Origin: Hysterangium stoloniferum
Lineage: Eukaryota > Basidiomycota > Agaricomycetes > Hysterangiales > Hysterangiaceae
Reading direction: 5' to 3'
Length of the DNA: 64,000 bases
Assembly: GCA_015178975.1 (NCBI GenBank)
Contig: WHVD01000019.1
Location: 496,001-560,000 of the forward strand
Shown: piece after piece, positions 22,252 through 34,463 of the stretch
How the letters are laid out: the number at the start of each line of letters is the position of its first letter
Position numbering within the stretch: position 1 is the stretch's first letter
The notes under the pieces: model-generated
What the model saw: the letters and a program-made list of their open reading frames with translations, nothing else
Told to the model about the DNA's origin: nothing
Databases searched by the model: none
Made by a program: the position numbers and the translations under genes

Positions 22252-24300
22252 AATAACTTGAAGTGAGAGCCCCTGCTGATGACTGCGGGAGATTCCAAGA
22301 TCGTAATTACATAATTACGGGACAGCAAAGTAAATCAAATAATTAACACAACGACATGATCATCCCAGATCATCCCAGATACCATCATAGAGCGTACGAG
22401 GGAATGATATTGTGGGCATGGCCAAAGGGAAGGTTTCGAAGCTGAACGACGACACAGGAAGAAGACAGAACAAGAAGCTGGCGCTATTAGCAGCGCGGTA
22501 GCGTTGCGCAAAAAAATTCTAATGTTCTTGTGTTTAATGGTGAATCCCTGTGTGATACAAATTTCTTGTGAGCAGTAGTAATTGGCAGGTTATTCATTGA
22601 ACTCAACAAAGGAGGAACCCATTCTAAGCCCCTTCTCTACTTTATATCTCCCTCGCATCAGTCCCTATTCAGAGCATTCAAATCACAAAGGAGATCCGAA
22701 GGACCCGGGCGAATTTAAGCTGTGGCAACGCGAAGTTTTGAATTTTCAAATTGGAAATGTCTCTGGCATGGATAGCGAACGTTGGTTATTTGTCGTTGCT
22801 GGAATTTGACTCGCTTTGTCTTTTGTAGTGCCAAAATCCCTGGAATCAATTCTCTTAATCATTGCTCTTAGGGTTGGACCGTGCAACGATTTGGGTCCGG
22901 AAGGCTGAAGCTACATTTATCAAGTTATTTCTGGGATCTTTCCGATGACGTGGTGACCTTGTAGTATCATCAGTAAAATGCTTTTTGATCTGGAGGGCGC
23001 TTGGCGGAGATCCCCCAACTTGCTTCCACAAGCCTCCTGAACGCTATAGAGGCCGGGAGTCATGGGAGGAAGTCCGGACGCTGAAAATCATTTTTTTAAA
23101 TACATATATCCAGCACTGGTAATGGAGAATTCTAAGCTGAGTTTTCGAGCTGTAATGTAAAGGTTGAACTGACACGCCGCTCAGGAGGGCGGTGAGTCTG
23201 CTCGGCGATTCGCTCGAATTATAGCTTGAATTTAATTAGGTTTGTCCCATATCTTCTATTATAGTGATTACCCTAATATCTTGTTGATGATAATTATATT
23301 TCCCAATTAAAGGGATGTCTTGGGCCAAGAAAGATGACAGGGATGTTAATGTCAGTAAAATTCCAGTGATTGCACACAGAATTCAAAATGTCTACTTCTT
23401 TTACGTAGACCCTTAAGTCTCCTGTCTAGAGTACTAGTGGCCATTGGTCCCGCTCACTGGAGGAGGTTGTGTGCCGTCTTACTTCCGGATGGGCGGAATA
23501 TTTGCAAAGTAATAGATATTAACGAACGAAGTTAGTCGGACAATAGCAGACGGCACTACTGTCTTCAGTTTCCAAATCAGCAATGTGAATGGGATTATGG
23601 CAACATCACTAGATCGGAATTATTCACTCAACACTGGTTAGCGCCCGTGTCGTAAATGAATGTGAAGAAGACTGATGCACCAGCTTGTGCTGTTGGCAGC
23701 TTAGATGAGAGGACACCTCAACATGCCAACGACACAATCACAAACATGCGAACCTCCGAGACTGAATTACAGTAAAATAGGAAGGAGGACTTCATGAGTC
23801 TCGAATGGGAACGCTCATGCCTGATGAAGTAGCTCGGAATGTTCTTAATGCGAAGCTACTATAGGTAATATTAGTGTGAGTATGGAATAATACCTACTCA
23901 GGAAATATATCTGAACCAAAAATATGGGCCAACTTCTGTTAGCTTGGCATTCCTACCAGAGGATGACATTTATATTTGTCTATAGATAACCAGCCACAAA
24001 TCAGACACATTCGGATAGCCACTGGCTTTACCGATGCAGGGTTTACGGTGTCCCGGCGCGTATCCACATCAAATTCCCGAGATGCAGCGAAAATATTAAT
24101 TGGGCTTCGGGACATTTAGATGAAGCTACGTTGTAGCCCTTCAAAAGACTGGAGAACCACCAGCTTTTCTTCCTGACCATCCTTAGCTGCACGCTCATAT
24201 TAAATGGTTGTCCTTGAAAGTGTGTACCACCGCCATCACTTGCAGAATGTTACGGTGCTGGAGGGTAAATCCATAAATTCTACCGTTACTTCTACCTCAT
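22252..24300. other. Intergenic stretch, no supported gene
   Basis: Short open frames here (for example 22582-22809) have no splice logic, family signature or repeats. The right end leads into the DUF6533-type locus 2, whose first exon was not located with certainty and may lie here. Confidence 0.4.
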
Positions 24301-24351
24301 TTTTTAAAAGGCTTTTCCTATTCCCTGGCGACACAAATTAGTTCCGATGGT

Positions 24352-26232
24352 ACCATGTTGGGTAGATCGGCAGGTGTGGGCTACAAATTATCTTCATTTC
24401 TCATTTTAAACACCATGATGTAGCGGCAGCCCTTACATTGGTTTTCTTCGATTATTTTCTTACACTGGATGCTGAAGTACGTTCTTCGCGGATCACACTC
24501 TATCATTTTCAAAGTGAATGATTTAAAATTCTATTTCTTCTAGATGACTTATGTCTGGAGGTACTGTATTTTTAAACTATCCAAGGTCGCACTCGCTGAC
24601 CATAGCTATTCATTAGACGAACATGGACACTTACGAAATTTCTGTTTTTTCTGTGCCGATATATAGGCATCTTTAATTCACTGTGGGTGGTAATTTGGTG
24701 GAATCTTCGGGTTGTTGATGTACCATTCATTTAGCCTCCTTGCAATAGGTAATTCAGGAAGTTGCTGCACCATGACATCGCTCATATATGTATGCTATTC
24801 CAGTGTTTACGCACGGAGTCCCCATCTATGTGCGTAGCAATATGATTTTTTCAATTAATTTAATAATTTATTCTACAGTTGTCAGTATTATTTTGCTCAC
24901 TTTTTTTCATATATTCTGAAGAACATGTCGACGTAGGTGTCGATCATGGTCCTGGTATTCTACGTTGTGAGTAGAAATGATCATATTACTAGGTTATATT
25001 TTAATGTCCCTTGCATGATAGAGGCATTGTACTTGCTACAATTATGACCACCGATGCTCTTATGGCTCTTCGACTCGTTAGTCTGTTCAGGGATAACAAA
25101 TCCAGTTCGTGACAACCAAATATTACTCCTTCCAAAATTTGCTTATATCGCTCATAGTACGATATCTTGTGTCAATACTATTCGCACGTGAGTGGCTATC
25201 CTTTTTATTTTACGAAAAATAATTATGTGGTCTTATATGGGATAGTCGAGCATGCGGTATGTTCCGAATGCACCTAATCTCCAGAATCTCTTTTATGAAG
25301 CATCCACAGGGAATATTCGTGATTTTCTTTCTGCTAGCCCGTGATTCTGCAGGGGCAAATCATACACCGAATATTATGCCTGGATGCTCGCAGTTGTCAT
25401 TTGCCCCCCATATCATCATAATAATGACACCGTAGGCCATGTATCATTTTGACAATTAAGGAGCCACTGACAAGATCTTGACAGACTTCCTACCTTGATC
25501 GTCACGAGTAACATGCACTTTTATTTGAGCGAGTTACATCTCTAACATCTTTTTTATTCAGGCATTTATTTGATTCTGGTGTTTTATAAGTTCTACGGGC
25601 TCATGCAGGAAAGATCACGCTTCCAAGGCCACGCCACTTTCAGAGACCGGATCCCATCCGGCTTTTCGCTAATTATCAGAAGTAGTATTACTTTCTATCT
25701 CGCGTGAGTGGATATTCTGAATTAGCGCACCGTCTTGATTCACGAAAATCCTTTGTTTTGTGTAGATGTTCCGGTTAATACATTCTAAAAAAATGGATTA
25801 GCTGAGGGGTGCTGACTATTTTATGCAGGAATTGTGTTGATTAATGGTGCATTTATCCTGGGTTTTTCACACCGTGTGTTGCAATCGGTCGCATTTCCGT
25901 GAGTCGTTGTCTTTCCCATCAACACGAGCTCAGCGGAATTCACACTTGCCCTAGATGGCTCGTTGCCGTATACACTATTACTGTGTGTCTAGATTATTCC
26001 AGGTGCATTCACTACAAACTTAGTACTCCATTTTATTCAGGGATCCCGACTGGTAACTGTGCTTGGGGGGGACATTCAAAATTCTCCAGGAGTACATATA
26101 TATAAAACAGAGAATAGGTCTGGAATCGAGACGATGAACGAGTATGAACTAAGGCCGCAGCAAGACGTTTTGGCCATACCCAACCAGGAGACGACAGAAA
26201 AGAGAGGTCCTTCATTCTTCACTCTGGAATAA
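24352..26232 (+). CDS. DUF6533-type seven-helix membrane protein, locus 2
   Basis: Spliced by eye. Exons include 24424-24476 (AALTLVFFDYFLTLDAE), 24544-24560 (MTYVWR) and 24617-24682 (TWTLTKFLFFLCRYIGIFNS). Then come small exons, a stretch near 24945-24971 (CRSWSWYST), one near 25020 (GIVLATIMTTDALMALRLVS), 25571-25717 (GIYLILVFYKFYG.., FSLIIRSSITFYL), an 8-base micro-exon 25766-25773, an exon from 25829 (IVLINGAFILGFS) and 26041-26232, ending NEYELRPQQDVLAI.. and TAA. The last exon is a polar cytosolic tail of 63 residues. Helix 1-2 with DYFLTLD, the W-R after it, C-x-x-WxWY and ALMALRL match the DUF6533 family. A donor near 24780 reads GC rather than GT. The start is uncertain; the ATG at 24352 is in frame with the first helix exon. 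A copia LTR begins 67 bases after the stop. Confidence 0.6.
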
Positions 26233-26298
26233 GTGTTTGTACATGTAACGACTTGTATTACTAGCAGTTGGCTCAAGTTTGCTTGAAAGGAAGCACCT

Positions 26299-26788
26299 TG
26301 TTAAAAATATGACAACTATAACGAAAGTAATAACTCAGTCGATATGGAAGGGTAAATCGACTGAGGTACTTGCGTTTCTATCTGTACGTATTTATACGGT
26401 ACCGAGACAACAAGGGAACAAATAAAGTACGGGCAAGTAAAATGGTTGCAAGATACGGTAAGGGTAAGGGTTGTAAATATGATCGAGTCGAAACAAGATG
26501 ATCGAATAAAACATTGAGGGACAAATGAAGAACTAAGAGAAATAGGTGTTGGAATTGCAAGCCTGCGCGTATTTTGACAATCGATTACCAAAACAGGTTG
26601 TATGAACATGTATTTCCATTTATGCTCGTTTCGTCATTCGCTCCAATTATCTCATATACACAGCATGACATATATCTTAGAGCTGTATTATATATATATA
26701 CCTCAGATGTTGTATCTCAATATATATAATGAACTTTTAGCGTTACTCTGTTTATTTGAACTTTGCGTGCACCTTTATCAAAACTATA
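26299..26788 (+). repeat. 5' LTR of a second copia element
   Basis: Starts TGTTAAAAATATG and ends just before GGTTATGGGCCT. About 490 bases, AT-rich with TATTTATAC. It contains a perfect 10-bp inverted repeat, CTCAGTCGAT at 26334-26343 and ATCGACTGAG at 26356-26365. The 3' end reads CTATA rather than the usual CA, so the boundary is inferred from the primer-binding-like site. Confidence 0.5.
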
Positions 26789-26800
26789 GGTTATGGGCCT
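26789..26800 (+). other. Candidate primer-binding site of the second copia element
   Basis: GGTTATGGGCCT lies 54 bases before the gag ATG, identical to the site at 4691-4702 of the first copia element. Confidence 0.5.
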
Positions 26801-26853
26801 GAGCCTGCCTATTGAAACACCAACACAAGTTTTTCGTACCATAATTTTCAATC

Positions 26854-27310
26854 ATGACCGACACTGTAGCAATCCCTGTGACTATGGACAATCTACCTTC
26901 GACTGTACCCAAGCTGGATGTCAATGGGGTGAATTGGGCCATTTTCCAGCTTCGTTGTCAGGCTGCTGTTGAGGCAAGGGTCTTTGGAAGCAGTACGATG
27001 GCAGTGACCCTGAACCTGCTGTGACTTCTGCATCTGGGATGCCTCCCAGCACTGAGAAAATGGCTGAAGTTACCAAATGGAAGAGGGACGAGAGCAGTGC
27101 AAAAAATTTTCTTATTCAAAAGATTCCCGATTCCACAGCTCTTTGTGTCTACAATATGGTAAATGTTGCTCACATGTGGGCAGAGATCAAGCATGAGTAT
27201 ACAGAGAAAGGTGCATATGCACAGATGGATCTTTGTACTTGATTCTTGGAGTCAAAATGTCCCACAGGAGGAAGTGTCCAACAGTTCCTTGACAGCTGTG
27301 ATGTATTAGC
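26854..27310 (+). pseudogene. Copia gag, 5' fragment
   Basis: Starts at the ATG at 26854 (MTDTVAIPV..). The reading VPKLDVNGVNWAI(F)QL is the usual start of copia Gag (retrotransposon gag/UBN2 type). It continues after a frameshift near 26985 with KWKRDESSAKNFLIQKIPD and VAHMWAEIKHEY to a stop at 27241, then LESKCPTGGSVQQFLDS in the same frame beyond it. No pol follows, so the element is truncated. Confidence 0.85.
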
Positions 27311-29399
27311 CTTATTTTAATACTATCTTCTGAAAAAGGAGTCCAATGCTCTATCAAAATGTGCAAATACTCAATTCACTGCAAGGTAAAATAATTTAAG
27401 TATTTGATATTAATCAGTGGCAGCCTGAATAGACTTAGAACCCCTGAAGTCAAGAGTTTACTTGAATATATGCACCCTACTTCACAAAGAAGGTTTTGAG
27501 AGCTGTTTTGCAAGCTGTTCTTTTTCTGTGAAAATAATTACTAAAATATGAATAACAATTCACTGATTCCAAAACTAGATTTGACTTTGATTCTAGCTAG
27601 TTTATATATATTTTATACTATTTAGCAAACAGTAAAAATATTTATAAATAGGTCAAAAGATTAGTTATAGAATAAAGGAAAGCCAGCTACTCAACTAAGA
27701 GGTGGCAAAGGGGAACAAGATTGTTTGTCAGAAGCTCAAATACTTATTAGGTTTATTATGTAATTAATAAGCCTAAAGGGTAGCTGTGAGGCTGGGGGAA
27801 CTTAGATGATTAGCTAAGTTCAAGAGTGCTGACAAAGAGTTCTAGATTCTGCAAGTGTAGGTGCTTGCAGTTAGTGTATCAGACTAAGGCTATTATTGTC
27901 CTTAGGATGATGAGATAAGCTTCTGAGCTGTGCAGTAAAATATGTGTGTGATGATTGATTTTATTGGAAACTTGGCCCTCCTTATATACATTTTGATAAC
28001 TAAATAATTAACTATTTATTTTATGAGGTCATTATTTAGGTCATAATGACCTCATATTCTACTTATTTTTTACCCTTCATTTATCATATGACTCCCCTCT
28101 CTGAGACAAGGGTTCCAACCTTTTGCTTGAACATGAAGGTTCAAGGCCGTGGTCCTGGGACAGAAGCAATTGCTGAGTTGGTGGAATCAAATAATGAGTC
28201 GAGTATATTATTACAGTCACATTCGTGACTGTATGATATCCTGAGTCTTTGTCTCTGTCTGTGTTTGGGTGAGTGGACCCCCAGTAGAAGCGAATCCAGG
28301 GGCCACAGGCTCCATTGTGCAAAACATGCTGATGGGGACATGAGCGAGCCCATAAGAAGAATGGAGTGGAGGCACAGAGGGCCGGGAGCGAACATATCAC
28401 AAATGTCACCAAAAGAATGTGGTGGAAGGATCCTGCCAGGATGAGGAGAGGGAAGACAGAAAAGCTGTCTCTTCAAAGAGCCACTGGATTATCATAGGAA
28501 CATAGGCAGCAAAAGGGCTGACACGGTCGGCATAGTGTAGGATAGCCATTATGGTTCAATCATAGGAACATGGCAGCGATGGGTTGACGAAGTCATAGCA
28601 TAAGCCATTATGGTTCGAAGATCCAGAGTGGTTGACAGAAAAGCAGGATGGACTTCAAGAGGGTGAAGGATATCTGTGCCACCCATTTTCCGAACCCCCT
28701 GCTGGGAAGGACGAATAGACCTCTCTATTGGCAGTGCCAAAACTAGAGTGGTGTCTGGGTGGAGATTCCAAGGAAAAAAGAAAATTATTCAAGGAAAGGC
28801 TGAGCAATCCTTGAGGGCCGGCCACTCAGATGATGGTGGCAAGAGACAAAAGGTGGTGGGAGCTGACTGCACAATGGTGGAGCTTAAAAGGGAAACACTC
28901 CCATTACAAAGAAAATGGACTAATGAGATTAGTCCGTTCCAGTTGGAGGCTTATCTAATAAGTCACATGACTCCAAAAATGTGCACATAGGAGCAAGCAA
29001 TGTGCTGAGAAGCAATAACTAAGCAAATAAAATATAACTAATTAGTTAAAAATTATAATAAATTAACTAAGATATATAATAGCATTATATGAGTTCATAT
29101 ATGCTATTATTATGCGAAGTTAAAGGAACTAGGCCTTATATTTCACAATAAAAATATAATAAAAATACAATAAATTCGAGAAAATATTAAATAATTTAAA
29201 GAAAATTAAGAGAACCTTATGAGATAATGCTGATACCTCACAGCTGGCCTTCAAAGAAGATGGGAGGAGGAGGCATCATGAGGTCAGGTACAACTTGATT
29301 TATGTTTTGTTCACTCGATTTTGACTGGATGGAAGATGTATCGGGGATATTCACATCATCTATCGAGAGAACACTAAATCTATTGGACTGAGGCAATGA
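27311..29399. other. AT-rich degenerate repeat tract
   Basis: No gene was recognised. A direct duplication of about 64 bases lies at 28493-28556 and 28558-28618 (shared ATCATAGGAACAT and GCCATTATGGTTC). An inverted GAGGTCATTAT..ATAATGACCTC lies near 28024-28055. Parts near 27700-28030 look like eroded LTR. Confidence 0.4.
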
Positions 29400-30469
29400 G
29401 GGCACACCCTTCACTCACTGCCATCGGGAAAATCCTCTGGTTCTTTGTATCAAGGCAAGTTTTCGACTTCAACTGTCCTGGTCTGGGTGAGGTGGATGTC
29501 TGCTTGCATGGGCAGAAGTTCTGTCACCACAGCCTGGTCTTCCTCATTGAGGTCTGCCAGCAGCACATGTATCTTGTGTTGCCTCATCGGACAGTTCTGA
29601 CTGATATGGCCAGGTTGGTGGCAGTTGTAGCAGACCATGGATTGGAGGCCACGACTTTTGGTTGTGTCGACATCCATAGCATCAGATGTCCTCAGTGGTG
29701 GCAACGACAGTGGTACCACTGGTGTGGCTCAGGGTGCGACTGCAGGGTTCACCACAATGATCAGGAGCCAAGTTAAAGAAGCTTGTAGGGTTGGTTCTGG
29801 CAGTTTCTCCATTGTCACAACAGTGTCCTGGATGTGCCCGCTCAAACTGTGTCGATACCTTATGACAATCAATAGGGAGTCTGTGTAGCCAGCCAGGTCA
29901 ATGAGTTCCCAAAACTCATCTGTATACTCATCGACCATTCAATGACCCTGATGATAGGTCATTCCTTCAAGCTTCATTCGTGCTACCTTTGCCTCATTTG
30001 GTGGGAAGAACTCCCTTGCAAACATTGTCGCAAAGTCTGCCCAGTTCCCAGTTGGAGTGCCCGTCATCCACAACTTGACAAGTCTATTGGCAACTAGGGC
30101 CACTCACCCCATCTTCATGAGTGACATGATCCAATGGATCTTGTGTTCATTGGTTGGGAACTTGGCAATGTTCATGGTGATGTAGAGGAGACACACATTG
30201 TAGAACATGTGACCCTTTGAACAGTCCCCATTGTAGTCATTTAGGAGGGGCATCTTTGGTATGACTGTTGTCAGAGGCATAGAGGATATCATGGTAGGTA
30301 CTGCTGGTGTGATGGGAGGGTTCTGTGGAATTGGAGCAGCTTGAGCAGTTTGAAGAGCCTGTAACTGTGCCTGACTCTGCTGCAACAGAGTCGTGGCCTG
30401 TGCTTGCTCATTTCGAAGGGTTTGGAGGTCTTGCATGTGCTGGGTAAGCACTTGGTTCACATTGGTCAT
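29400..30469 (-). pseudogene. Ty3/gypsy gag, decayed
   Basis: Minus strand. It begins at 30469 (MTNVNQVLTQHMQ..) with a Gln/Ala coiled coil, then the capsid-type region (TNEHKIHWIMSLMKMG; GNWADFATMFAREFFP; VDEYTDEFWELIDLAGYTD). It ends with a CCHC zinc knuckle CYNCHQPGHISQNC near 29660-29620. This order is that of basidiomycete Ty3/gypsy Gag. In-frame stops lie near 30104 and 29939. No protease or RT follows downstream (to 29400 and left), so only gag survives. Confidence 0.87.
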
Positions 30470-30479
30470 TGTGTTTGAA

Positions 30480-31300
30480 ACACGTGGGAAGTGAGGGGGA
30501 CTGTGTACTGATTCAAAGTTGGTTGAGATTGACTCAGAGTCTCTACTGTCAAGATTGGAGTTGTCAAGTGCAAATCGTCAAAGTATGGTGGCAGCAGTTC
30601 CAGTCACTTGGGGAGATCTGTTATTCTGTAAGGGCAACTCCCTAGTTCATACAAACCAGCACATGAGGGCTCAGGTGTGAGACTAGTAGAGGGGATCCAA
30701 AGATAAATCTATTGCATACTAACACCATATCATACAACTCACCTAGTAGAGGGGATCCAAAGATAACAGATCTATGGAGCCTTCTACTAGTTACAGGCTT
30801 AACTAGAAAGAGATGGAACATATCACCGGTCAGGGGAGACCGACCAGATGCAGCCCGAGTCCCTTATGGCCTCGGATGTCTGATGCAGTCTCAAAGTAGC
30901 ATCAAGTTGAATGAAGTTCAACTAGTCGCAGATGAAACCTGACCATTGAACCATGGTTGAGACAGCTGGAGATGGAGTTGAATGAAGTTCAACTAGTTGC
31001 AGATTGTTTGTTGGTCGAAATGGCCGGCTGAAAAGGAAGGTGAAGACATCCCCTTACACAAGGAGTATCAGAATATCAGAATAATTGGAGTGCTGAGATG
31101 GACTTGGCTTCAGCTTATATGGTGTGTCCTTGTACACATTCAGGTGTCCATATTTTGAGCTGACAGGACACCTACAAGGAAGATGTAGATTCCAGAGTTC
31201 CCATGGGAGTTCCAGGAATCAAGCATACAGACAGACAAGAGGAGTAGAGACTGGATCAGGACATATTCAGGGTGTAACTAGTTGAGATTAAAACTGGATT
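30480..31300. repeat. Repeat-rich tract flanking gypsy gag, probable LTR remains
   Basis: Two direct duplications were seen: CTAGTAGAGGGGATCCAAAG at about 30687 and 30743, and TTGAATGAAGTTCAACTAGT at about 30905 and 30974. The box GGCTTCAGCTTATATGG at about 31101 is shared with family A solo LTRs. No coding region. Confidence 0.45.
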
Positions 31301-31444
31301 GTAAGTATGTACATGAGTATGGGAGACTATATAGACTTTGAAATATATGCAATACCAAATCTGGTAATAATGAGGTGCAAAAGAAGTAAACATAAAATGA
31401 GACAAGCAAATACCAAACTGGGTATTAACATATCAACCTGTTTA

Positions 31445-31695
31445 TACCCGACTCTCTGTTCCCATCACCAGACTCTGACTGGACTCCCAGAACCCCTCTA
31501 ACAGAGCATAGAACCCTGCTCCTGTTATGGTCTTTCCCTGCATCTCATGCACCAGTCATCAGAATACCTGCTGGGACCTGTACATGTCAAATCTGTCTAT
31601 ATCCAACTCTGTCTCATGTACCCATCACTGGACTCCGACCGGACTCCTGGAACCCCTCTAACAGAGCATAGAACCCCATTCCTGTTATGGTCAAA
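31445..31695. repeat. Duplicated segment of about 90 bp
   Basis: The string CCCCTCTAACAGAGCATAGA with related flanks occurs at about 31494 and 31654, a spacing of about 160 bases. No gene was seen in 31301-31919. Confidence 0.6.
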
Positions 31696-32154
31696 TAACC
31701 TGTCATGTTTCACACCCTGCTCATGTTCTGTTCCATCCCAGGTCTGGCAGAGTCTGATGACTGGTACATACATGAGACACAGTGTTAGATATAGACAGGT
31801 TGATGTGTGGGTCCCAGTGGGTACTCAAGTTGTAACTGTACCTTGGGTACAATATAGAGAGTTGGGTGCATATAGGGTGGGGTCCAGGTCCTGGCAGGCT
31901 TTCCGGTCTTAACAGAAGGGGTACTCATATCATTCTGAAAAATGTCCTCTACATCCCTGATACCATTGTCTGACTAGTATCAGTTCAATATCTTACCCAG
32001 GACTCCAACCTTATTGCACACTTTGATAATCACTGTTGTTGGCTCAGCACAAAATCTTCAAAATCTATTACTTACTTACCCATAAAAACCTATATTCCTT
32101 AAAACTGCATTCTACCCAAGTGGAACATGCCCTTATTGCACAAAGAACACCTAC

Positions 32155-33519
32155 TGTGAGAGGTACGGTGAAATATACTCTGGAAATATAGTCTGGATGA
32201 GCTCATACTATATTTCCATTATTATTTCTACTTTCTCTCTATTTTATTATACACATATAATTAGTTCGACAACCTATGCATTCAGTACATCGACTCTTGT
32301 GGGTGCATACACGCCAGACTTATATATTCTAGCGCTGGTAGTTAGAACTCAGACACTTTTTACCCCACAACCACGACTTACCCAGACACCCAGTTAGTGT
32401 CCTGTAAGCTGTGATTGGGGTATCGTCTCAACCATCACAGACAGGCTTTAACTATCTGTGCAATCAGAGTTTCAAACTATATTAGTTGAAACTCAACCTT
32501 TATCTCAATCTGCGTGGACTACATCCACGCTACTCTGTTATTTGACTCTTTTGTTATTCTCTTCAACACTTGAGCAGTCGTTCAGAATTGTACTTTATAG
32601 TTGATTCTCCTTATTTGTTTTAGCTCTCTATTCTATTTTAGATAGCTATTTCATTTGACTGTATTGAACTAAACAGTCAATACACGTTCAGTCTGTATTA
32701 GACTTAGATAGTCAATACATCTTTGTGTCGTACCTAAACGGTCGATATTCTTCGTATATATGTTAAGAACTGAAACCTGACTAATGTCGGTGGCCGACAG
32801 GGACTGATCGGAAGGACTTGGCTTCAGCTTATGTGCTGCGCCCTCGCAAATATCCATAGGGTGTCCTTAGATTTCGGGCAGGCGAAGACTAATCCTAAGG
32901 CGCTCCTTTCAGCGAGATACCGATCGGAACTGAAGGACAAGTTGAGCATCGGGCCTAGGGGTCGGGGCCGGGAGTGGGCGAGCGCACGCGAAGGCGGATG
33001 GGGGGGGTTCTTAGTATGGGACTGTTACAGACGTATGAGGGTATTCTGAGTCGATATTCTGATTGCCTAGTAACTACAACTACAGCGGGTTCATATACAA
33101 GTAACAGGCATCTAGAAAATACTAATGGGGAGAAGGGCGGAACACGGCATTAACAATTAACTTGACTAGGAACGGGAAGTTTATGATTAGTTCGGAGGCC
33201 AATGATAACCGAGAGTGGGATTATGATAAAAGGAAATAGTTCAAGGACTACAAATATAGATAGACATATGTGAAACATAAGATTGAACGGATCAATATAA
33301 TAAAAGGGACGTATCAAAAGTTTGACCAGACAATATGAGTTATTTTGACGTGGGTGTAAACGGAGTTTGATCTTCACGAAAACATACGTCAGCTTTGGGG
33401 CCGATGGTTTCCGAGATGGTGACTTGAAACATTGATAAGTGGCAATAACCTCGGGACTGATAGGGTTGCAACACGGTCGTAACAATATAGAACGGTTAGA
33501 ACTTCCACCACTCTTCACA
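32155..33519 (+). mobile_element. Solo LTR of family B, about 636 bp net, itself split by solo LTR no. 3
   Basis: Starts TGTGAGAGGTACGG and ends CACTCTTCACA. A perfect target duplication CCTAC lies at 32150-32154 and 33520-33524. Its 3' portion is interrupted at 32761-33484 by a family A LTR with its own duplication. The uninterrupted form of the same site is seen in the sister LTR near 34190. Confidence 0.92.
32761..33484. mobile_element. Solo LTR no. 3 (family A), 724 bp, nested in a family B LTR
   Basis: Starts TGTTAAGAACTG and ends CGTCGTAACA-like (ACGGTCGTAACA). A perfect 5-bp target duplication ATATA lies at 32756-32760 and 33485-33489. Confidence 0.93.
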
Positions 33520-33593
33520 CCTACACTCAAAACTTGGCACCACTGCCTTGGGCATGCCAATTACAAGTCAGTCAGTGACATGCTCAATAGTGG

Positions 33594-34225
33594 TGTAAGA
33601 GGTACGGTGAAATATACTCAGGAAATATCTGGATGAGCTCATACTATATTTCTATTATTATTTCTACTTTCTCTCTATTTTATTATACACTTATAATTAG
33701 TTCGACGACCTATGTATGTGGTACATCGACTCTTGTGGGTGCATACATGCCAAACTTATGTATTCTAGCGCCCATAGTTAGAACTCAGACACTTTTTACC
33801 CTGCAACCACGACTTACCCAGACACCGATTAGTGTCCTGTAAGTTGTGATTGGGGTATCATCTCAACTGTCACAGACGGGCTTTGACTATCGACGCAACC
33901 AGAGTTTCGAACTATACTAGTCAAAACTTCACCTTTATCTCAATCTGTGCGGACTACATCCACGCTACTCCATTATTTGACTCTCTCGTTATTCTCTTCT
34001 ACACTTGAGCAGTCCCTCAGAATTGTACTTCATAGTCAATTCTCCTTATTTGTTTTAGCTCTTTATTCTACTTTAGATAGCTATTTCACCCGACCATATT
34101 GAACTAAACAGTCAATACACATTTGGTCCATATTAGACTTAGATAGTCAATACATCTTTGTGTCATACCTAAACAGTCAATATTCTTCATATATAGAATG
34201 GTTAGAACTTCCACCACTCTTCACA
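33594..34225 (+). mobile_element. Solo LTR of family B, 632 bp
   Basis: Starts TGTAAGAGGTACGG and ends CACTCTTCACA. A perfect target duplication AGTGG lies at 33589-33593 and 34226-34230. It inserted in the copia GAG-pre-integrase region 75 bases from the other family B LTR. The separate duplications show two independent insertions. Confidence 0.92.
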
Positions 34226-34463
34226 AGTGGTCTCATTAAAGGTGTGTGACCATCCTCCACTACAGTCCCCTTGGAGTGTGACTCATGCATCCTTGGAAAA
34301 CAGACAAAGTCTCCTATTCCAAAGATGCATGAGGAAGGGATAGGGCATAAGGCAACTAGGAAGCTTGTAAAGGTCTGGGTGGATTTGTCTGGACCACAAG
34401 CCATAACATCACAAACTGGCAATAACTATGTCATGAATATAGTAGATGATTACACAAACTTTG

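Noticed and set aside
22582-22809. Possible small gene
   Set aside because: A 75-codon frame with no family, splice partners or conservation in the window.
33525-33593. Family B LTR pair at 32155 and 33594 as the two ends of one short element
   Set aside because: Each LTR has its own, different 5-bp target duplication, and the 69 bases between are copia integrase sequence.
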